64,000 nt of DNA from Isoperla grammatica (lineage: Eukaryota; Arthropoda; Insecta; Plecoptera; Perlodidae). Below, one piece after another: positions 20,401-28,641 of the stretch. Location of the stretch: the NCBI GenBank assembly GCA_945910005.1, contig OX246742.1, forward strand, positions 47,952,211 through 48,016,210, in the 5' to 3' direction. Numbering within the stretch: the first letter of the stretch is position 1; every line of letters begins with the position of its first letter. A program made the translations under genes and the position numbers. The notes under the pieces were generated by a model. The model saw only the letters and a list, made by a program, of their open reading frames with translations. It had not been told where the DNA came from and did not search any database.

Positions 20401-23400
20401 GGACGTTAGGATTTCAGGATGCGAAAAATAACTAGACTTGGTTCAAGCAACAATAAGGAACCGTATTTTAATTATTGAAACACTTAATTGTCCTAACCCT
20501 GGCAATGATGTGGCGACCCTGCTTAGGCTTTATACGTATGACTACACAATACCATCCCGTACCCGCACCACGTCAGCTGTACCTGGTCATTTCGTAGTCT
20601 GCCTGTCGACGGACATTGCCACGTTCGAGTCTCCAATGCAGCTTCCTCGACCCGCCGTCCTGCAGCTCTTCTACGCTGACCCTCGTAGCTATGACGTGCT
20701 CACTGGTGCCCGACCATCTTCCCTCGACACTCCGATCAGTTCGACCCCCGTTCAAGCCCCGTGCCCAACTTAAATACTCCCCCTGCTATCCCCTCTCTCT
20801 GGCATTTTCCCCAACACATGACGTATGTCACCAAACAATCCCAAGACCCAAAGCTATCAACAATCAACTTACAATCGTCTACAATCAAGCCTGGGCCTCC
20901 TGGACAACACCTGACACAGCAAAATAACCAAACTATTATTATGATTATTATGCATGTGTCGGTAATCAGATGTTATTGTAGTTGCCCAAGACTGATGGTG
21001 ACACAATAGCAACCTCAGCATTAACCTAATTGCGAGCAGTACAAACACAAAACAGAAAATGTTATGAGATTGCTTCATCATGTCTTGAATCAAATAGCGT
21101 AAATCACGTAATAAGAGAGAATTAATGTGACAAATGGACAAGTCCCACGCCGGACATTACATCCCCCCCTTTAACATCCAGCGCCCACGCTGGAGCCGTG
21201 ATTTATCGCAAACCAGAGAGAGAAAACAGTTACCTCAGTTGGGGATAAGACACAATAAACCAAAATAAAACCCCAGCAAAACCCCCACATCATTGCCATT
21301 AATACAAGTAAAAGTTGCCATACAAATTATGAAATAAAAAAAAAAATTACCACGGCACTTTAGAAAAAATACGCCACCATACACATTGAGTCTAACAATT
21401 CACAATTCAAGAATCATGGTGCGTTTACAAAAGTTATAATTCAAAATACAATACAAATCTTGTCTTCTTAAAAAAAAAACATACGGTTCCTCTTGACAAT
21501 GTTGACTCCGGAATCGAACAATCACTCGACCCAAAGTCTTTTCTCCTCCAACCCGTTGACGGCAGTCCCAACCACCCAAGTCAACAGATCGTCGGGTTGA
21601 ACACACAGATCAGCGATGTAAAACCAACTGGAACATAAAACAAAACACCAGCAGAATTGCATCCCGATACCGTAGTTCATCGGCTATACTACCAAGTTGC
21701 CAAAATGACACCGACCAACAGTAGGCAGGTTCCACTATAGTCGTCTTACGTAATACATAACAGCTGACATGAGAGAGCAACCCTGACCGCGCGACATAAT
21801 GTAAACAATAACAAATACGCGACAGACAAGAGCGCTCTGAGCAGCACAACAGAACATCGAATAATGACAACATACGTGAAACCAGGACCCTCCCCTGCTC
21901 ACTCACACACACAAATGCTCTATCACATCATAGAGGGACACGATGCCTAAAAAAAAACAGTAGAATCCACGCATCAAATGCTGATTCCATCCACTCGCCA
22001 CCAACAGAGACCAACACAAGCACAAACAATTCACGCGAGACTGTCGTCTTACAACACCCCGCCGTGGCGCTTGCTCGACTAAGACAACGAAATAATAAGC
22101 ATTTATGACCGCAATGGGACGCAGCCAACCATCACCAGAACTGACACATAAGAAAATGAGTTTGACCAAAGAAAACGACAAATCCACGTTGTTGACCAAA
22201 AGTCCAGTACACTCAATGCACACAAAGCCATCATCTGTGAAACTCAGCGCGATGCGGCCGCAAAGCAAAGAGAAACACCGGGAATGTCCATCAATCCCTA
22301 ATCCTAATAAAACCTAAAGGTAATTAAATAAAACTAATTATCCTCCCTCTTCCTCACAACTGCACGTGTGCACGCGCACAGAAAAGAGAAGAGAGGAGAC
22401 AACTACACCTATAATGTGACAAAGTCACGCCATAATGAACTAGACCTACACCTAACACTTCTATGGACATTCCCACCAGAGAAAGCTACCCCTGTGCATA
22501 CATCGAGCAACCAGACAACTGATCGAACAATCTGACCCGTCGCTCTAGGACAATACTGTCAACGTACCGCCGCACGATGAATATTTTCAGAATTTCAATA
22601 TTGAAATATTTTCCCCTGGCTTGTTCTTGCCAAACCAAGCCAAACCCTAACAAACAGTAGTGCCTGATTCAATCGTGCACAGAGTATACAGCTGCCGTGT
22701 CGGAGTGGATGCCGACTACGCGCGGACCTGGCTATATCGCAGTCGCATCATCAGCCAGCGGTCCAGCGTCCGCGCGCGGCACGACTAAGCTCGCGTCAGG
22801 CCTCGAACCAAAGACAATGCAACACAGGCCCAACCGAGCACTAGCCACCCCCCAAACCGACAATAACACCCCACAAGGATAAAAGTAGACCTCGTATCGT
22901 CCCGAGCCGCATAAAACGACTGCAATAAACTCAATGATTCCTGGCCGCCTGTAGCGACCAACCCGCCCGAGCTCACGAAATCCGAGCTACCAGGGCAGTC
23001 AAAATATTTAGCCCCCCCTTCACCCATTACGAAAGGGGCTACACAGTCAGCAACTCAGCAATCGTGTATCACTGACCGCGACGCACAACACATTTGCGTA
23101 ACAACACAATACTTCGCTACCAAGCTGCATGCACTTTACATCATACAACGTATTACAACAACGCCACGTGATTGCGCATAGAGCCAAATCCACGTATCAG
23201 CAGTAATAAAAAGAAACAACTATAAAGAAACAAAAAGACAAACAAGCAAAAATACCATACATACAAGAAACACATGTAACCATACAGTCATGAGAAAACC
23301 GCCTTACCACGCAACGAGGCTGTGTGACAACACGATAACAAAGAAGACACACTAGCCGTCACTTCCCTCCAACGAGGACAATCGCGACACCCATGAACTG

Positions 23401-26400
23401 CAAAAATCACAATCACACACCAGTTATACCACAAAACATAGAAAACACAAAACTATCCCCCACATCAGCTTCAATCCGGCCAAGGAAACCGCCATTCTTC
23501 CGGATCATACCAGGGCTTAAGCCGTGACACATGCACTGTCTCCTCTACCCATTTATTGTTGAGCTTTAACTTTATGCGGTAGTTCAAATCAGACAGTTTT
23601 TCAAGAATCTGAAACGGACCCAACCACCGATGCATAAACTTCTCGACTAGCCCAACCTTACGTAGAGGGAAAAACACCTTGACAAACTGTCCAACCTCAT
23701 AAGTCACGTGTCTTCGACCCTGGTCATAACCCGCCTTCTGCTTCGCCTGCTCGGTCCGAATCACCTCAAGCGTGGCTTCACGCGCATCCCTCAGCCGCTG
23801 CAATCGTGCCTCACTCTCCTCCCCAACCTGCAAATCGGGCTGAAGCCCCGCATCCATCGGAAGGGTGGGCTCACGACCATACACGAGATAGAAAGGAGTT
23901 CGTTTCGTCGTTGCTTGGATTGAAACGTTGTACGAAAATGTGCAAAGACGCACATATTCACACCAATTATCGTGACGTGAGTTCACGAAAAACGACAACA
24001 GGGTGCCCAACGTGTGATTAAATTTTTCGTCCAATCCATTCGTAGACGGCCGGTACGAGGTAGTATACAGCGAACGCACCCCTAACCCCCGGACAATTTC
24101 CGTGACCAAATTGCCCCGGAAAACACTGCCACGATCGCTCAAAATCATTCGAGGACATGAATGTTGACAAATAACATCCTCGATAATGAAAGTAGCGACG
24201 TCAACAGCACCCCCCGAAGGAATAGGTCGCGCCATAGCCCATTTCGTCGCATAGTCGGTAGCCGTGACGATGAATCGATGACCATGAACACTGCGTTTCA
24301 ACGGACCCAACAAATCTATACCAATCATGTCAAAGGGTGCGCCGACTGCAATAGGTTGTAACAACCCCGCGGGCTTCAAATTAGGGCCCTTCTTCCCTTG
24401 ACAATCGCCACAACTTTTGACATAACTGAGAACTTCCCGAGCCATGTTGTCCCAATAGTATCGCGAATGAAGCTTGCCATAGGTTTTCATATAGCCCAGG
24501 TGCCCCCCGCCAGCCGGACTATCATGGGCATCGTAGAGAAGCTCGACCTTCATACTGTCAGGCACAACAAGAAGCTTACTCGGTCCATTAGGAACGAAAT
24601 TCTTCCGATACAAAACTCCGTTCTCTAACACGTAACTTCTCGTTTGCCGACGTACTTTAGAAGTAGCAGCGTCAGGATCCGTCATAGCCGCAATCAGCTC
24701 GGCAAGGCGAACATCCCCCTGCTGCGCCCGGGCTATCTCATCTATGTGAACAGGAGTGGTCATAACCTCCATGTCGTCCTCAATATTCTCCGGCTCAGGA
24801 CCACCCTCAGGCAACAACCTACTCATGCAATCTGCATCAAGATGTAGCTTCCCCGACTTATATACAACTTCCATCTGGTGGTCCAGCAAGTAAATACTCC
24901 AGCGTGCCAATCGTCCCCCTCGCTCGCTGTTCTTCCGTAGGAAGCACAGTGCGCAGTGATCTGTTACTACCTGGAACGGACGTCCCCACAAAAAGTGACG
25001 AAAGTACTTTACCGCCCAGACAATAGCCAAACACTCCAGCTCTGTAACTCCATAGTTAACCTCCGCATTAGTTAACCTACGAGAGGCATAACCAATGGGA
25101 TGCCACTCGGAGTCAAACTGCTGCAAAATGACAGCCCCTAAACCCTCTCGCGAAGCATCCGTTCTCAACTGAGTGGGCGCCGTGTCTGAAAAATGTCTTA
25201 GGACCGGGGCGGAAAGAAGCTTGTCCTGCAATGTGCGAAACGCCCCCTCCTGCTCAGGACCCCAATGAAAACGTATGTCCTTCTTCGTCAAAGCCGTTAG
25301 GGGTGCACAAATCTGACTAAAATTCGGCACGAATTTCCTGTAAAACGAAGCCAAACCCACAAACGAACGAACCTGTTTTAATTTTGTAGGCACTGGAAAA
25401 TTCTTCACTGCACTAACCGTGTCGGGATTGGGACTCACCCCCTCAGCACTCACGATGTGACCGAGAATCTTTACCTCCTTGTAGCCGAAAGAACATTTCT
25501 CCGGGTTTAATGTCACATTCGCGCGCCGAAACCGCTGTAGAACCAATTCCAACTTCTCCAGATGATCATCGAACCCCCGACCCTTCACTAACACGTCATC
25601 GAGATAAACAATGCAATGAGAAAATTTCAACCCTCCTAAGATCTTGTCCATAGCGGCCTGGAAGAGAGCTGGGGCTGTAGAAATACCAAACGGTAGAACT
25701 TCAAATTTAAACAACCCCTCACAACAGGAGAAACTACATATTTCTTTAGCTCGTGGGGTTAGACCTAATTGCCAAAATCCACTCTGTAAGTCAAGGGTTG
25801 AAAACATACTACAGCCCTCCAAGCACGCGAGGAGATCGTCTGCATTAGCACTAGGATAACTATAGCCTTTGACCTTAAGATTGACCTTACGAAAATCAAC
25901 CACAAGACGTAACTTTCCGTTCTTCTTACGTACTAACACGATGGGACTGGACCACTCAGACGTGGAAGGAGAAATAACACCTGCCCTCAACATGTCCTGA
26001 ATATGTGTCTTAATAACCTCCCGTTCCCCTGGACTCACACGATACGGCTGCATGTGAACAGGAGTCGTTTACCCGGCGCCTCCACCAACTTTGTTGTGTA
26101 CCAGGATTCACTGGTAGAGCAAGGAATCTAAAGATAAAGCTTGCGGGGAGCGCAACTCTTTATTCAAGTGAATTAGTACAACTGGGATCGATGCAATGTC
26201 TGAGGACGTTAGGATTTCAGGATGCGAAAAATAACTAGACTTGGTTCAAGCAACAATAAGGAACCGTATTTTAATTATTGAAACACTTAATTGTCCTAAC
26301 CCTGGCAATGATGTGGCGACCCTGCTTAGGCTTTATACGTATGACTACACAATACCATCCCGTACCCGCACCACGTCAGCTGTACCTGGTCATTTCGTAG

Positions 26401-28641
26401 TCTGCCTGTCGACGGACATTGCCACGTTCGAGTCTCCAATGCAGCTTCCTCGACCCGCCGTCCTGCAGCTCTTCTACGCTGACCCTCGTAGCTATGACGT
26501 GCTCACTGGTGCCCGACCATCTTCCCTCGACACTCCGATCAGTTCGACCCCCGTTCAAGCCCCGTGCCCAACTTAAATACTCCCCCTGCTATCCCCTCTC
26601 TCTGGCATTTTCCCCAACACATGACGTATGTCACCAAACAATCCCAAGACCCAAAGCTATCAACAATCAACTTACAATCGTCTACAATCAAGCCTGGGCC
26701 TCCTGGACAACACCTGACACAGCAAAATAACCAAACTATTATTATGATTATTATGCATGTGTCGGTAATCAGATGTTATTGTAGTTGCCCAAGACTGATG
26801 GTGACACAATAGCAACCTCAGCATTAACCTAATTGCGAGCAGTACAAACTCAAAACAGAAAATGTTATGAGATTGCTTCATCATGTCTTGAATCAAATAG
26901 CGTAAATCACGTAATAAGAGAGAATTAATGTGACAAATGGACAAGTCCCACGCCGGACATTACAATATTTCTTTGCAAGTTTTTATGCTTGCAGTTCTAT
27001 TGCAAATTCTTCCTTAAATATAACATACCCATAGTTACATGATAAAACATCTAGTAGTCTACCATATTTCTCAAAGGATAGTTGAAAACTCAGAATAGGG
27101 TATATTGACATGGCCATACTAAAGGCCATAATGGCATGTGATTGGTAGTTCATTATTACATTAGGTTTGTTTCTTTGTCCAGCATAAAATTGTGGTGTAA
27201 GTTGGCGCTGTAAACAGGAACCACGCGACAGTGCAGGCTGTGCAAGCTACACTGCATAGATACAAAGAAACACATTTTTGCAAGCAGTGCAACACTTTCA
27301 AATTTAATAAAAATAAACGTGTTTTAAAAAACAAACCATGTAGTAGGCTTAGTGTACATTGTTGAGAACCATTCTAAATCACATTTAATGTATATTTTAT
27401 AATAAAAAATCAACAGTGAACGCTTCTTTCATCGTAATTACGTGACGATATTTAAACTTGGCGGCAACTTCCTTGCATTTCAATGCTCTTCCTGCTCGGG
27501 AGCTGGTGCTGCATATCCTGCATCGATGCAGCTACACTGGACAAAGAAACGACTAGCGGTGTAGCTGCATTGGGACAAAGAAACGCGAAAGTGCTACACT
27601 CCTTGCATAACTTACATGCAGAGAGTGCAGGACAAAGAAACGAAGCTATTGTTTCAGCTGGCATTGGAAGTTCAACTGTTCTCTAACTTTGGTTTGCTAT
27701 TAGTACTGAAAAGCAACATTGGCCTAAATAAACTCACTTCTTCTGGCCACTCTTTTGTTATTTACAATGGCACACATAGTCATTTCCATAAACTTTATCG
27801 GGGGATACGTGTTCATATTTCTCTGTTAACGATATTATTCGTTTTCTATTGACAGGATGTCAGCTTCATGAAACTAGAAATAGTACTATAGGTGGCCTCC
27901 AATATGGCCGATGTGACGTCACGTAAATACTCCCTGTTGACAATTGAAAATATTGGCGAGCTAAGAACGTAATGCAATTGTTTGACATCGATTTTTGTAG
28001 TTCGATGTCGATGTTAAAAATTTTACATCGATATGCAACCTTAATTGAAACAGACCACAATCTGGCCAAACACCATTGAAACCACAATGTTGGCATCATT
28101 TACATGGTTGGCTGGAGGAGTCAGTGGCCGACGAATACGTTCTAACCAACTGTCTACAGTTATTGTAGGTCTTCGCTTGGTTGCAGATACTCGCTGTTTG
28201 CTGTGATTAATCATCTAGGTTCGCTGGATGCCGGTCACTACACCGCATTCATCAGACAACAGAGGAACCACTGGTTTAAGTGTGATGATAGTCTCATTAA
28301 GAGGACCAACCTACAGGAGGTGCTGCGGAGCGAGGGGTGAGTCTCGGTCAAACTATTCCGGATCCACGAGAGGTCCACAAATTTTAAACAAATTTAGAAA
28401 AATTCGAAAGTTTCTAAAAATACTTAAAATTGTAAAAAATTTGAAAATTGAGTAAAATTTTAAAAATTTTAATTAAATTTTTTTTTTTGTAAAATATAAA
28501 GAATTAGAACAAAATTTTTCCAACAACCCAGGTTTGCGTGTCTCGTCAGCCTCGTTGCTCTGCACTGTGAAAGTAGATGTTTAATGTTACAGGTACCTTC
28601 TGTTCTACCACAAGGCTATTCTGGAGTACGAGCAAGAGTGA
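8342..28641 (+). CDS. USP22: USP22 / Nonstop orthologue: SAGA ubiquitin-specific protease (six exons visible)
   Basis: The product removes ubiquitin from histones H2B and H2A as the catalytic subunit of the SAGA deubiquitinase module in the nucleus. Exons 8342-8486, 9525-9910, 19168-19424, 19780-20226, 28187-28336 and 28593-28641 join with consistent phases into 477 codons ending in TGA; human USP22 has 525 residues. Order of domains: C-terminal part of a ZnF-UBP, then a USP domain with Cys box (NLGNTCFMN, Cys codon 9770-9772), QQDAHEF, zinc-finger pairs CQAC and CNNC, His box (GHYTAF, His codon 28236-28238), KCDDS and the C-terminal GYLLFYHK. About 50 N-terminal residues, including the first zinc ligands, are not found. 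Vertebrates also have USP27X and USP51, but a single invertebrate orthologue is expected. Two Gypsy elements and a splice-site minisatellite sit in its introns. Confidence 0.95.
8936..9197. mobile_element. PIF/Harbinger-like MITE, 262 bp
   Basis: The ends AGGTGCATTCACAATCTTT and inverse form a terminal inverted repeat of about 38 bp that continues through ACTAGTACTATGGTTTA. It is flanked by TTA on both sides (8933-8935 and 9198-9200), the 3-bp duplication typical of PIF/Harbinger. It lies in the intron between the first two visible USP22 exons. A second family member is at 37604-38399 with the same TTA flanks. Confidence 0.8.
9284..9438. repeat. Microsatellite-like CTCAT and ACTC repeats
   Basis: Irregular CATCTCAACT words occur at 9284-9322 and a clean (ACTC)n run at 9416-9438. 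They lie about 90 bp before the next USP22 exon, in intron. Confidence 0.7.
9525..9910 (+). CDS. USP22: USP22 exon: end of ZnF-UBP and catalytic cysteine box
   Basis: The exon begins after TTGACAG and ends TTTCAAGAG|GTAAGA in phase 0. It encodes [16 protein letters not shown] (last ZnF-UBP part), a variable linker, then [18 protein letters not shown] with the nucleophilic cysteine, [13 protein letters not shown], and CEVSRLFQE. The next codon must be TTC of an FYSG segment, which is exactly what the repeated acceptor in the following minisatellite offers. Confidence 0.95.
9911..10376 (+). other. USP22 intron, unique 5' part
   Basis: A GTAAGA donor opens the intron. No element or gene is seen before the minisatellite. 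The sequence ending at 10376 (GTTTGTGTGCAG) resembles, but is not identical to, the intronic part of the repeat unit, so it may preserve the left border of the original duplication. Confidence 0.6.
10737..10741. repeat. Target-site duplication of Gypsy-1 (left)
   Basis: ATCTG here is repeated at 15821-15825 immediately after the right LTR. The two copies restore one uninterrupted minisatellite unit when the element is removed in silico. Confidence 0.95.
10742..10995 (-). repeat. Gypsy-1 3' LTR
   Basis: In element orientation it starts TGTTGTGGTC and ends CATAGCA. It matches 15567-15820 over its whole 254 bp by eye. Confidence 0.93.
10996..11010 (-). promoter_or_regulatory. Gypsy-1 polypurine tract
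   Basis: Immediately before the 3' LTR the element strand reads AAAGGGGAAGGAG, the expected plus-strand primer of an LTR retrotransposon. Confidence 0.8.
11137..15357 (-). pseudogene. Gypsy-1 gag-pol polyprotein, one internal stop
   Basis: A single frame of 1407 codons runs from ATG at 15357 to a stop at 11137, broken only by TAA at 15094-15096. Gag N-terminus lies before the stop. After it, numbering from the next ATG at 15030: two CCHC knuckles (C120-C123-H127-C132 and C139-C142-H147-C152), aspartic protease DSGSAKS (about 240), reverse transcriptase with YLDD at 533-536, RNase H (DASSYGVGA, about 682), integrase zinc finger (HH...CC, about 906-943) and D971/D1024/E1060 catalytic triad. 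The frame is the same on both sides of the TAA, so this is a nonsense change inside gag, not a gag/pol frameshift site. With identical LTRs it is either a very recent lesion or an element mobilised in trans. Its closest kin appear to be invertebrate K02A2.6-like Gypsy elements. Confidence 0.93.
15540..15566 (-). other. Gypsy-1 putative primer-binding site
   Basis: In element orientation the 5' LTR end is followed, after a few bases, by TGGCGACGAGGTATCAAGAA, which begins TGG as expected for pairing with a tRNA CCA end. I do not assign the tRNA. Confidence 0.65.
15567..15820 (-). repeat. Gypsy-1 5' LTR
   Basis: Same 254-bp sequence as 10742-10995; it contains CCTAGTAGG and (ACTAGTAGG)n words. 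The target duplication ATCTG follows at 15821-15825. Confidence 0.93.
16270..16705 (+). repeat. Indel-rich segment of the USP22 minisatellite
   Basis: Units starting at 16280, 16383, 16490, 16593 and 16696 have several one-base gains and losses in G or C runs (for example CCCCTCCACCGCTGC, GGGGGGACCG, CCACCCGCCCTG, GGACCGCACG, CTGGGCTTG) and a 5-bp loss before 16275 (TAACTTTGTGCAG). Neighbouring units on both sides are nearly perfect. This looks like uncorrected long-read consensus error or a local assembly join rather than biological drift. Confidence 0.75.
19168..19424 (+). CDS. USP22: USP22 exon carrying the terminal minisatellite unit
   Basis: The exon starts at the last repeated acceptor (TGTGCAG|TTCTAC). 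Its first 77 bp are the repeat unit, then it continues as unique sequence to CAGGCTTGCAA|GTGAGT, phase 2. It encodes [59 protein letters not shown] sequence (here [19 protein letters not shown]) and CQAC of the fingers subdomain. Only this copy is followed by a genuine donor, so exon definition should favour it. Confidence 0.96.
19425..19779 (+). other. USP22 intron, 355 bp
   Basis: GTGAGT donor and TGTCCACAG acceptor. No repeat or gene is seen inside. Confidence 0.9.
19780..20226 (+). CDS. USP22: USP22 exon: fingers and palm of the USP domain
   Basis: Starts T|GGAGTGTCC (completing N, then [16 protein letters not shown]) and ends GATAACAA|GTAAGT in phase 2. It encodes [20 protein letters not shown], the zinc pair IKCNNC that partners CQAC of the previous exon, [22 protein letters not shown] and LDMTPFMSS, all in the order of human USP22. 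The segment between WDISLDL and SLVDCL and that after PFMSS differ most from human and are probably loops. Confidence 0.96.
20289..21161 (-). repeat. Gypsy-2 3' LTR
   Basis: Pairs with 26092-26964. Open frames of 60-111 codons inside (for example 20438-20773) recur identically in the other LTR and have no recognisable domain; they are not listed as genes. Confidence 0.93.
21162..23470 (-). other. Gypsy-2 long 3' untranslated stretch
   Basis: A polypurine tract (element strand AAAGGGGGGGA) abuts the 3' LTR at 21162-21172. The remaining 2.3 kb between it and the integrase stop has only short frames (for example minus strand 21903-22268, 121 codons, Leu/Val/Cys-rich) with no recognisable env, gag or accessory domain. 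Its length is unusual for a Gypsy element. Confidence 0.6.
23471..26053 (-). CDS. Gypsy-2 pol: reverse transcriptase, RNase H, integrase (860 aa)
   Basis: An intact 860-codon frame. Reverse transcriptase starts at once (PYRVSPGE, residues 3-10), with PFGIS (121-125) and the catalytic YLDD at 150-153. RNase H has [11 protein letters not shown] (298-308). Integrase has an H2C2 finger (H510, H518, C548, C551) and D580, D640 and E676 as a likely catalytic triad, then a C-terminal GPFQIL/RLKPW segment. The ATG at 26053 lies within what would normally be the protease-to-RT linker; TPVH is encoded just upstream in frame, so this is a remnant of a longer gag-pol. How it is translated now is unclear. 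Confidence 0.92.
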   Translation of the reverse strand: MQPYRVSPGEREVIKTHIQDMLRAGVISPSTSEWSSPIVLVRKKNGKLRLVVDFRKVNLKVKGYSYPSANADDLLACLEGCSMFSTLDLQSGFWQLGLTPRAKEICSFSCCEGLFKFEVLPFGISTAPALFQAAMDKILGGLKFSHCIVYLDDVLVKGRGFDDHLEKLELVLQRFRRANVTLNPEKCSFGYKEVKILGHIVSAEGVSPNPDTVSAVKNFPVPTKLKQVRSFVGLASFYRKFVPNFSQICAPLTALTKKDIRFHWGPEQEGAFRTLQDKLLSAPVLRHFSDTAPTQLRTDASREGLGAVILQQFDSEWHPIGYASRRLTNAEVNYGVTELECLAIVWAVKYFRHFLWGRPFQVVTDHCALCFLRKNSERGGRLARWSIYLLDHQMEVVYKSGKLHLDADCMSRLLPEGGPEPENIEDDMEVMTTPVHIDEIARAQQGDVRLAELIAAMTDPDAATSKVRRQTRSYVLENGVLYRKNFVPNGPSKLLVVPDSMKVELLYDAHDSPAGGGHLGYMKTYGKLHSRYYWDNMAREVLSYVKSCGDCQGKKGPNLKPAGLLQPIAVGAPFDMIGIDLLGPLKRSVHGHRFIVTATDYATKWAMARPIPSGGAVDVATFIIEDVICQHSCPRMILSDRGSVFRGNLVTEIVRGLGVRSLYTTSYRPSTNGLDEKFNHTLGTLLSFFVNSRHDNWCEYVRLCTFSYNVSIQATTKRTPFYLVYGREPTLPMDAGLQPDLQVGEESEARLQRLRDAREATLEVIRTEQAKQKAGYDQGRRHVTYEVGQFVKVFFPLRKVGLVEKFMHRWLGPFQILEKLSDLNYRIKLKLNNKWVEETVHVSRLKPWYDPEEWRFPWPD
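26054..26091 (-). other. Gypsy-2 primer-binding site fused to RT start (deletion junction)
   Basis: Element strand: after the 5' LTR comes AAGT and then TGGTGGAGGCGCCGGG, a TGG-starting primer-binding-type sequence, followed within about 20 bp by codons for TPVHMQPYR of the RT entry. Everything from leader to protease has been lost between the two. Confidence 0.75.
26092..26964 (-). repeat. Gypsy-2 5' LTR
   Basis: 873 bp, one visible difference from the 3' LTR copy (T at 26850 against A at 21047). Confidence 0.93.
26965..28186 (+). other. USP22 intron, right part
   Basis: No exon is seen. TTTGTTTCTTTGTCC (about 27166-27180) and GGACAAAGAAACG (27630-27642, also near 27538 and 27572) are inverted relatives and may mark a degenerate MITE with GCATCGATGC and TGCAG-rich interior. 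Around 27985-28035 ACATCGAT-type words occur in inverted order. The intron ends GGTTGCAG. Confidence 0.5.
28187..28336 (+). CDS. USP22: USP22 exon: catalytic histidine box
   Basis: Starts A|TACTCGCTG after GGTTGCAG (AA+A gives K, then [19 protein letters not shown]) and ends AGCGAGGG|GTGAGT, phase 2. It holds the general-base His in GHYTAF, WFKCDDS with the third catalytic residue region, and [10 protein letters not shown]. The acceptor was chosen at 28186 rather than the later CTAG at 28218, because only the former gives YSLFAV and keeps phase. Confidence 0.95.
28337..28592 (+). other. USP22 last intron, 256 bp, AT-rich
   Basis: GTGAGT donor, ATGTTACAG acceptor, and a strongly A/T-rich middle (28380-28500) of AAATTT words. 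Nothing else is seen. Confidence 0.85.
28593..28641 (+). CDS. USP22: USP22 terminal exon
   Basis: Encodes (G)[15 protein letters not shown] and TGA at 28639-28641. YLLFYHK is the last conserved strand of the USP fold; human USP22 ends a few residues later in the same way, so the C-terminus is complete. Confidence 0.95.

Larger units (their letters stand above)
20289..26964 (-). mobile_element. Ty3/Gypsy LTR retrotransposon (Gypsy-2), gag-less, 6676 bp
   Basis: 873-bp LTRs lie at 20289-21161 and 26092-26964 (TG...CA) and differ by eye at one position (A at 21047, T at 26850). ATAT flanks both sides (20285-20288, 26965-26968), a 4-bp target duplication. It lies antisense in the USP22 intron after the exon ending at 20226. 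The reverse transcriptase frame begins only 38 bp inside the 5' LTR, so gag and protease are missing. A 2.3-kb non-coding stretch separates integrase from the 3' LTR. It can probably move only with proteins supplied in trans. Confidence 0.93.

Noticed and set aside
20438..20773. 111-codon plus-strand frame as a gene
   Set aside because: It lies inside the Gypsy-2 LTR and recurs identically in the other LTR at 26241-26576, with no recognisable domain.
21903..22268. Env gene of Gypsy-2
   Set aside because: The 121-codon frame is hydrophobic but has no signal peptide, cleavage site or fusion-type architecture that I can recognise.
28228..28455. 75-codon frame over the USP22 histidine-box exon
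   Set aside because: A different frame of the same bases gives GHYTAFIRQ and KCDDS with correct splice phases, so this is a shadow.
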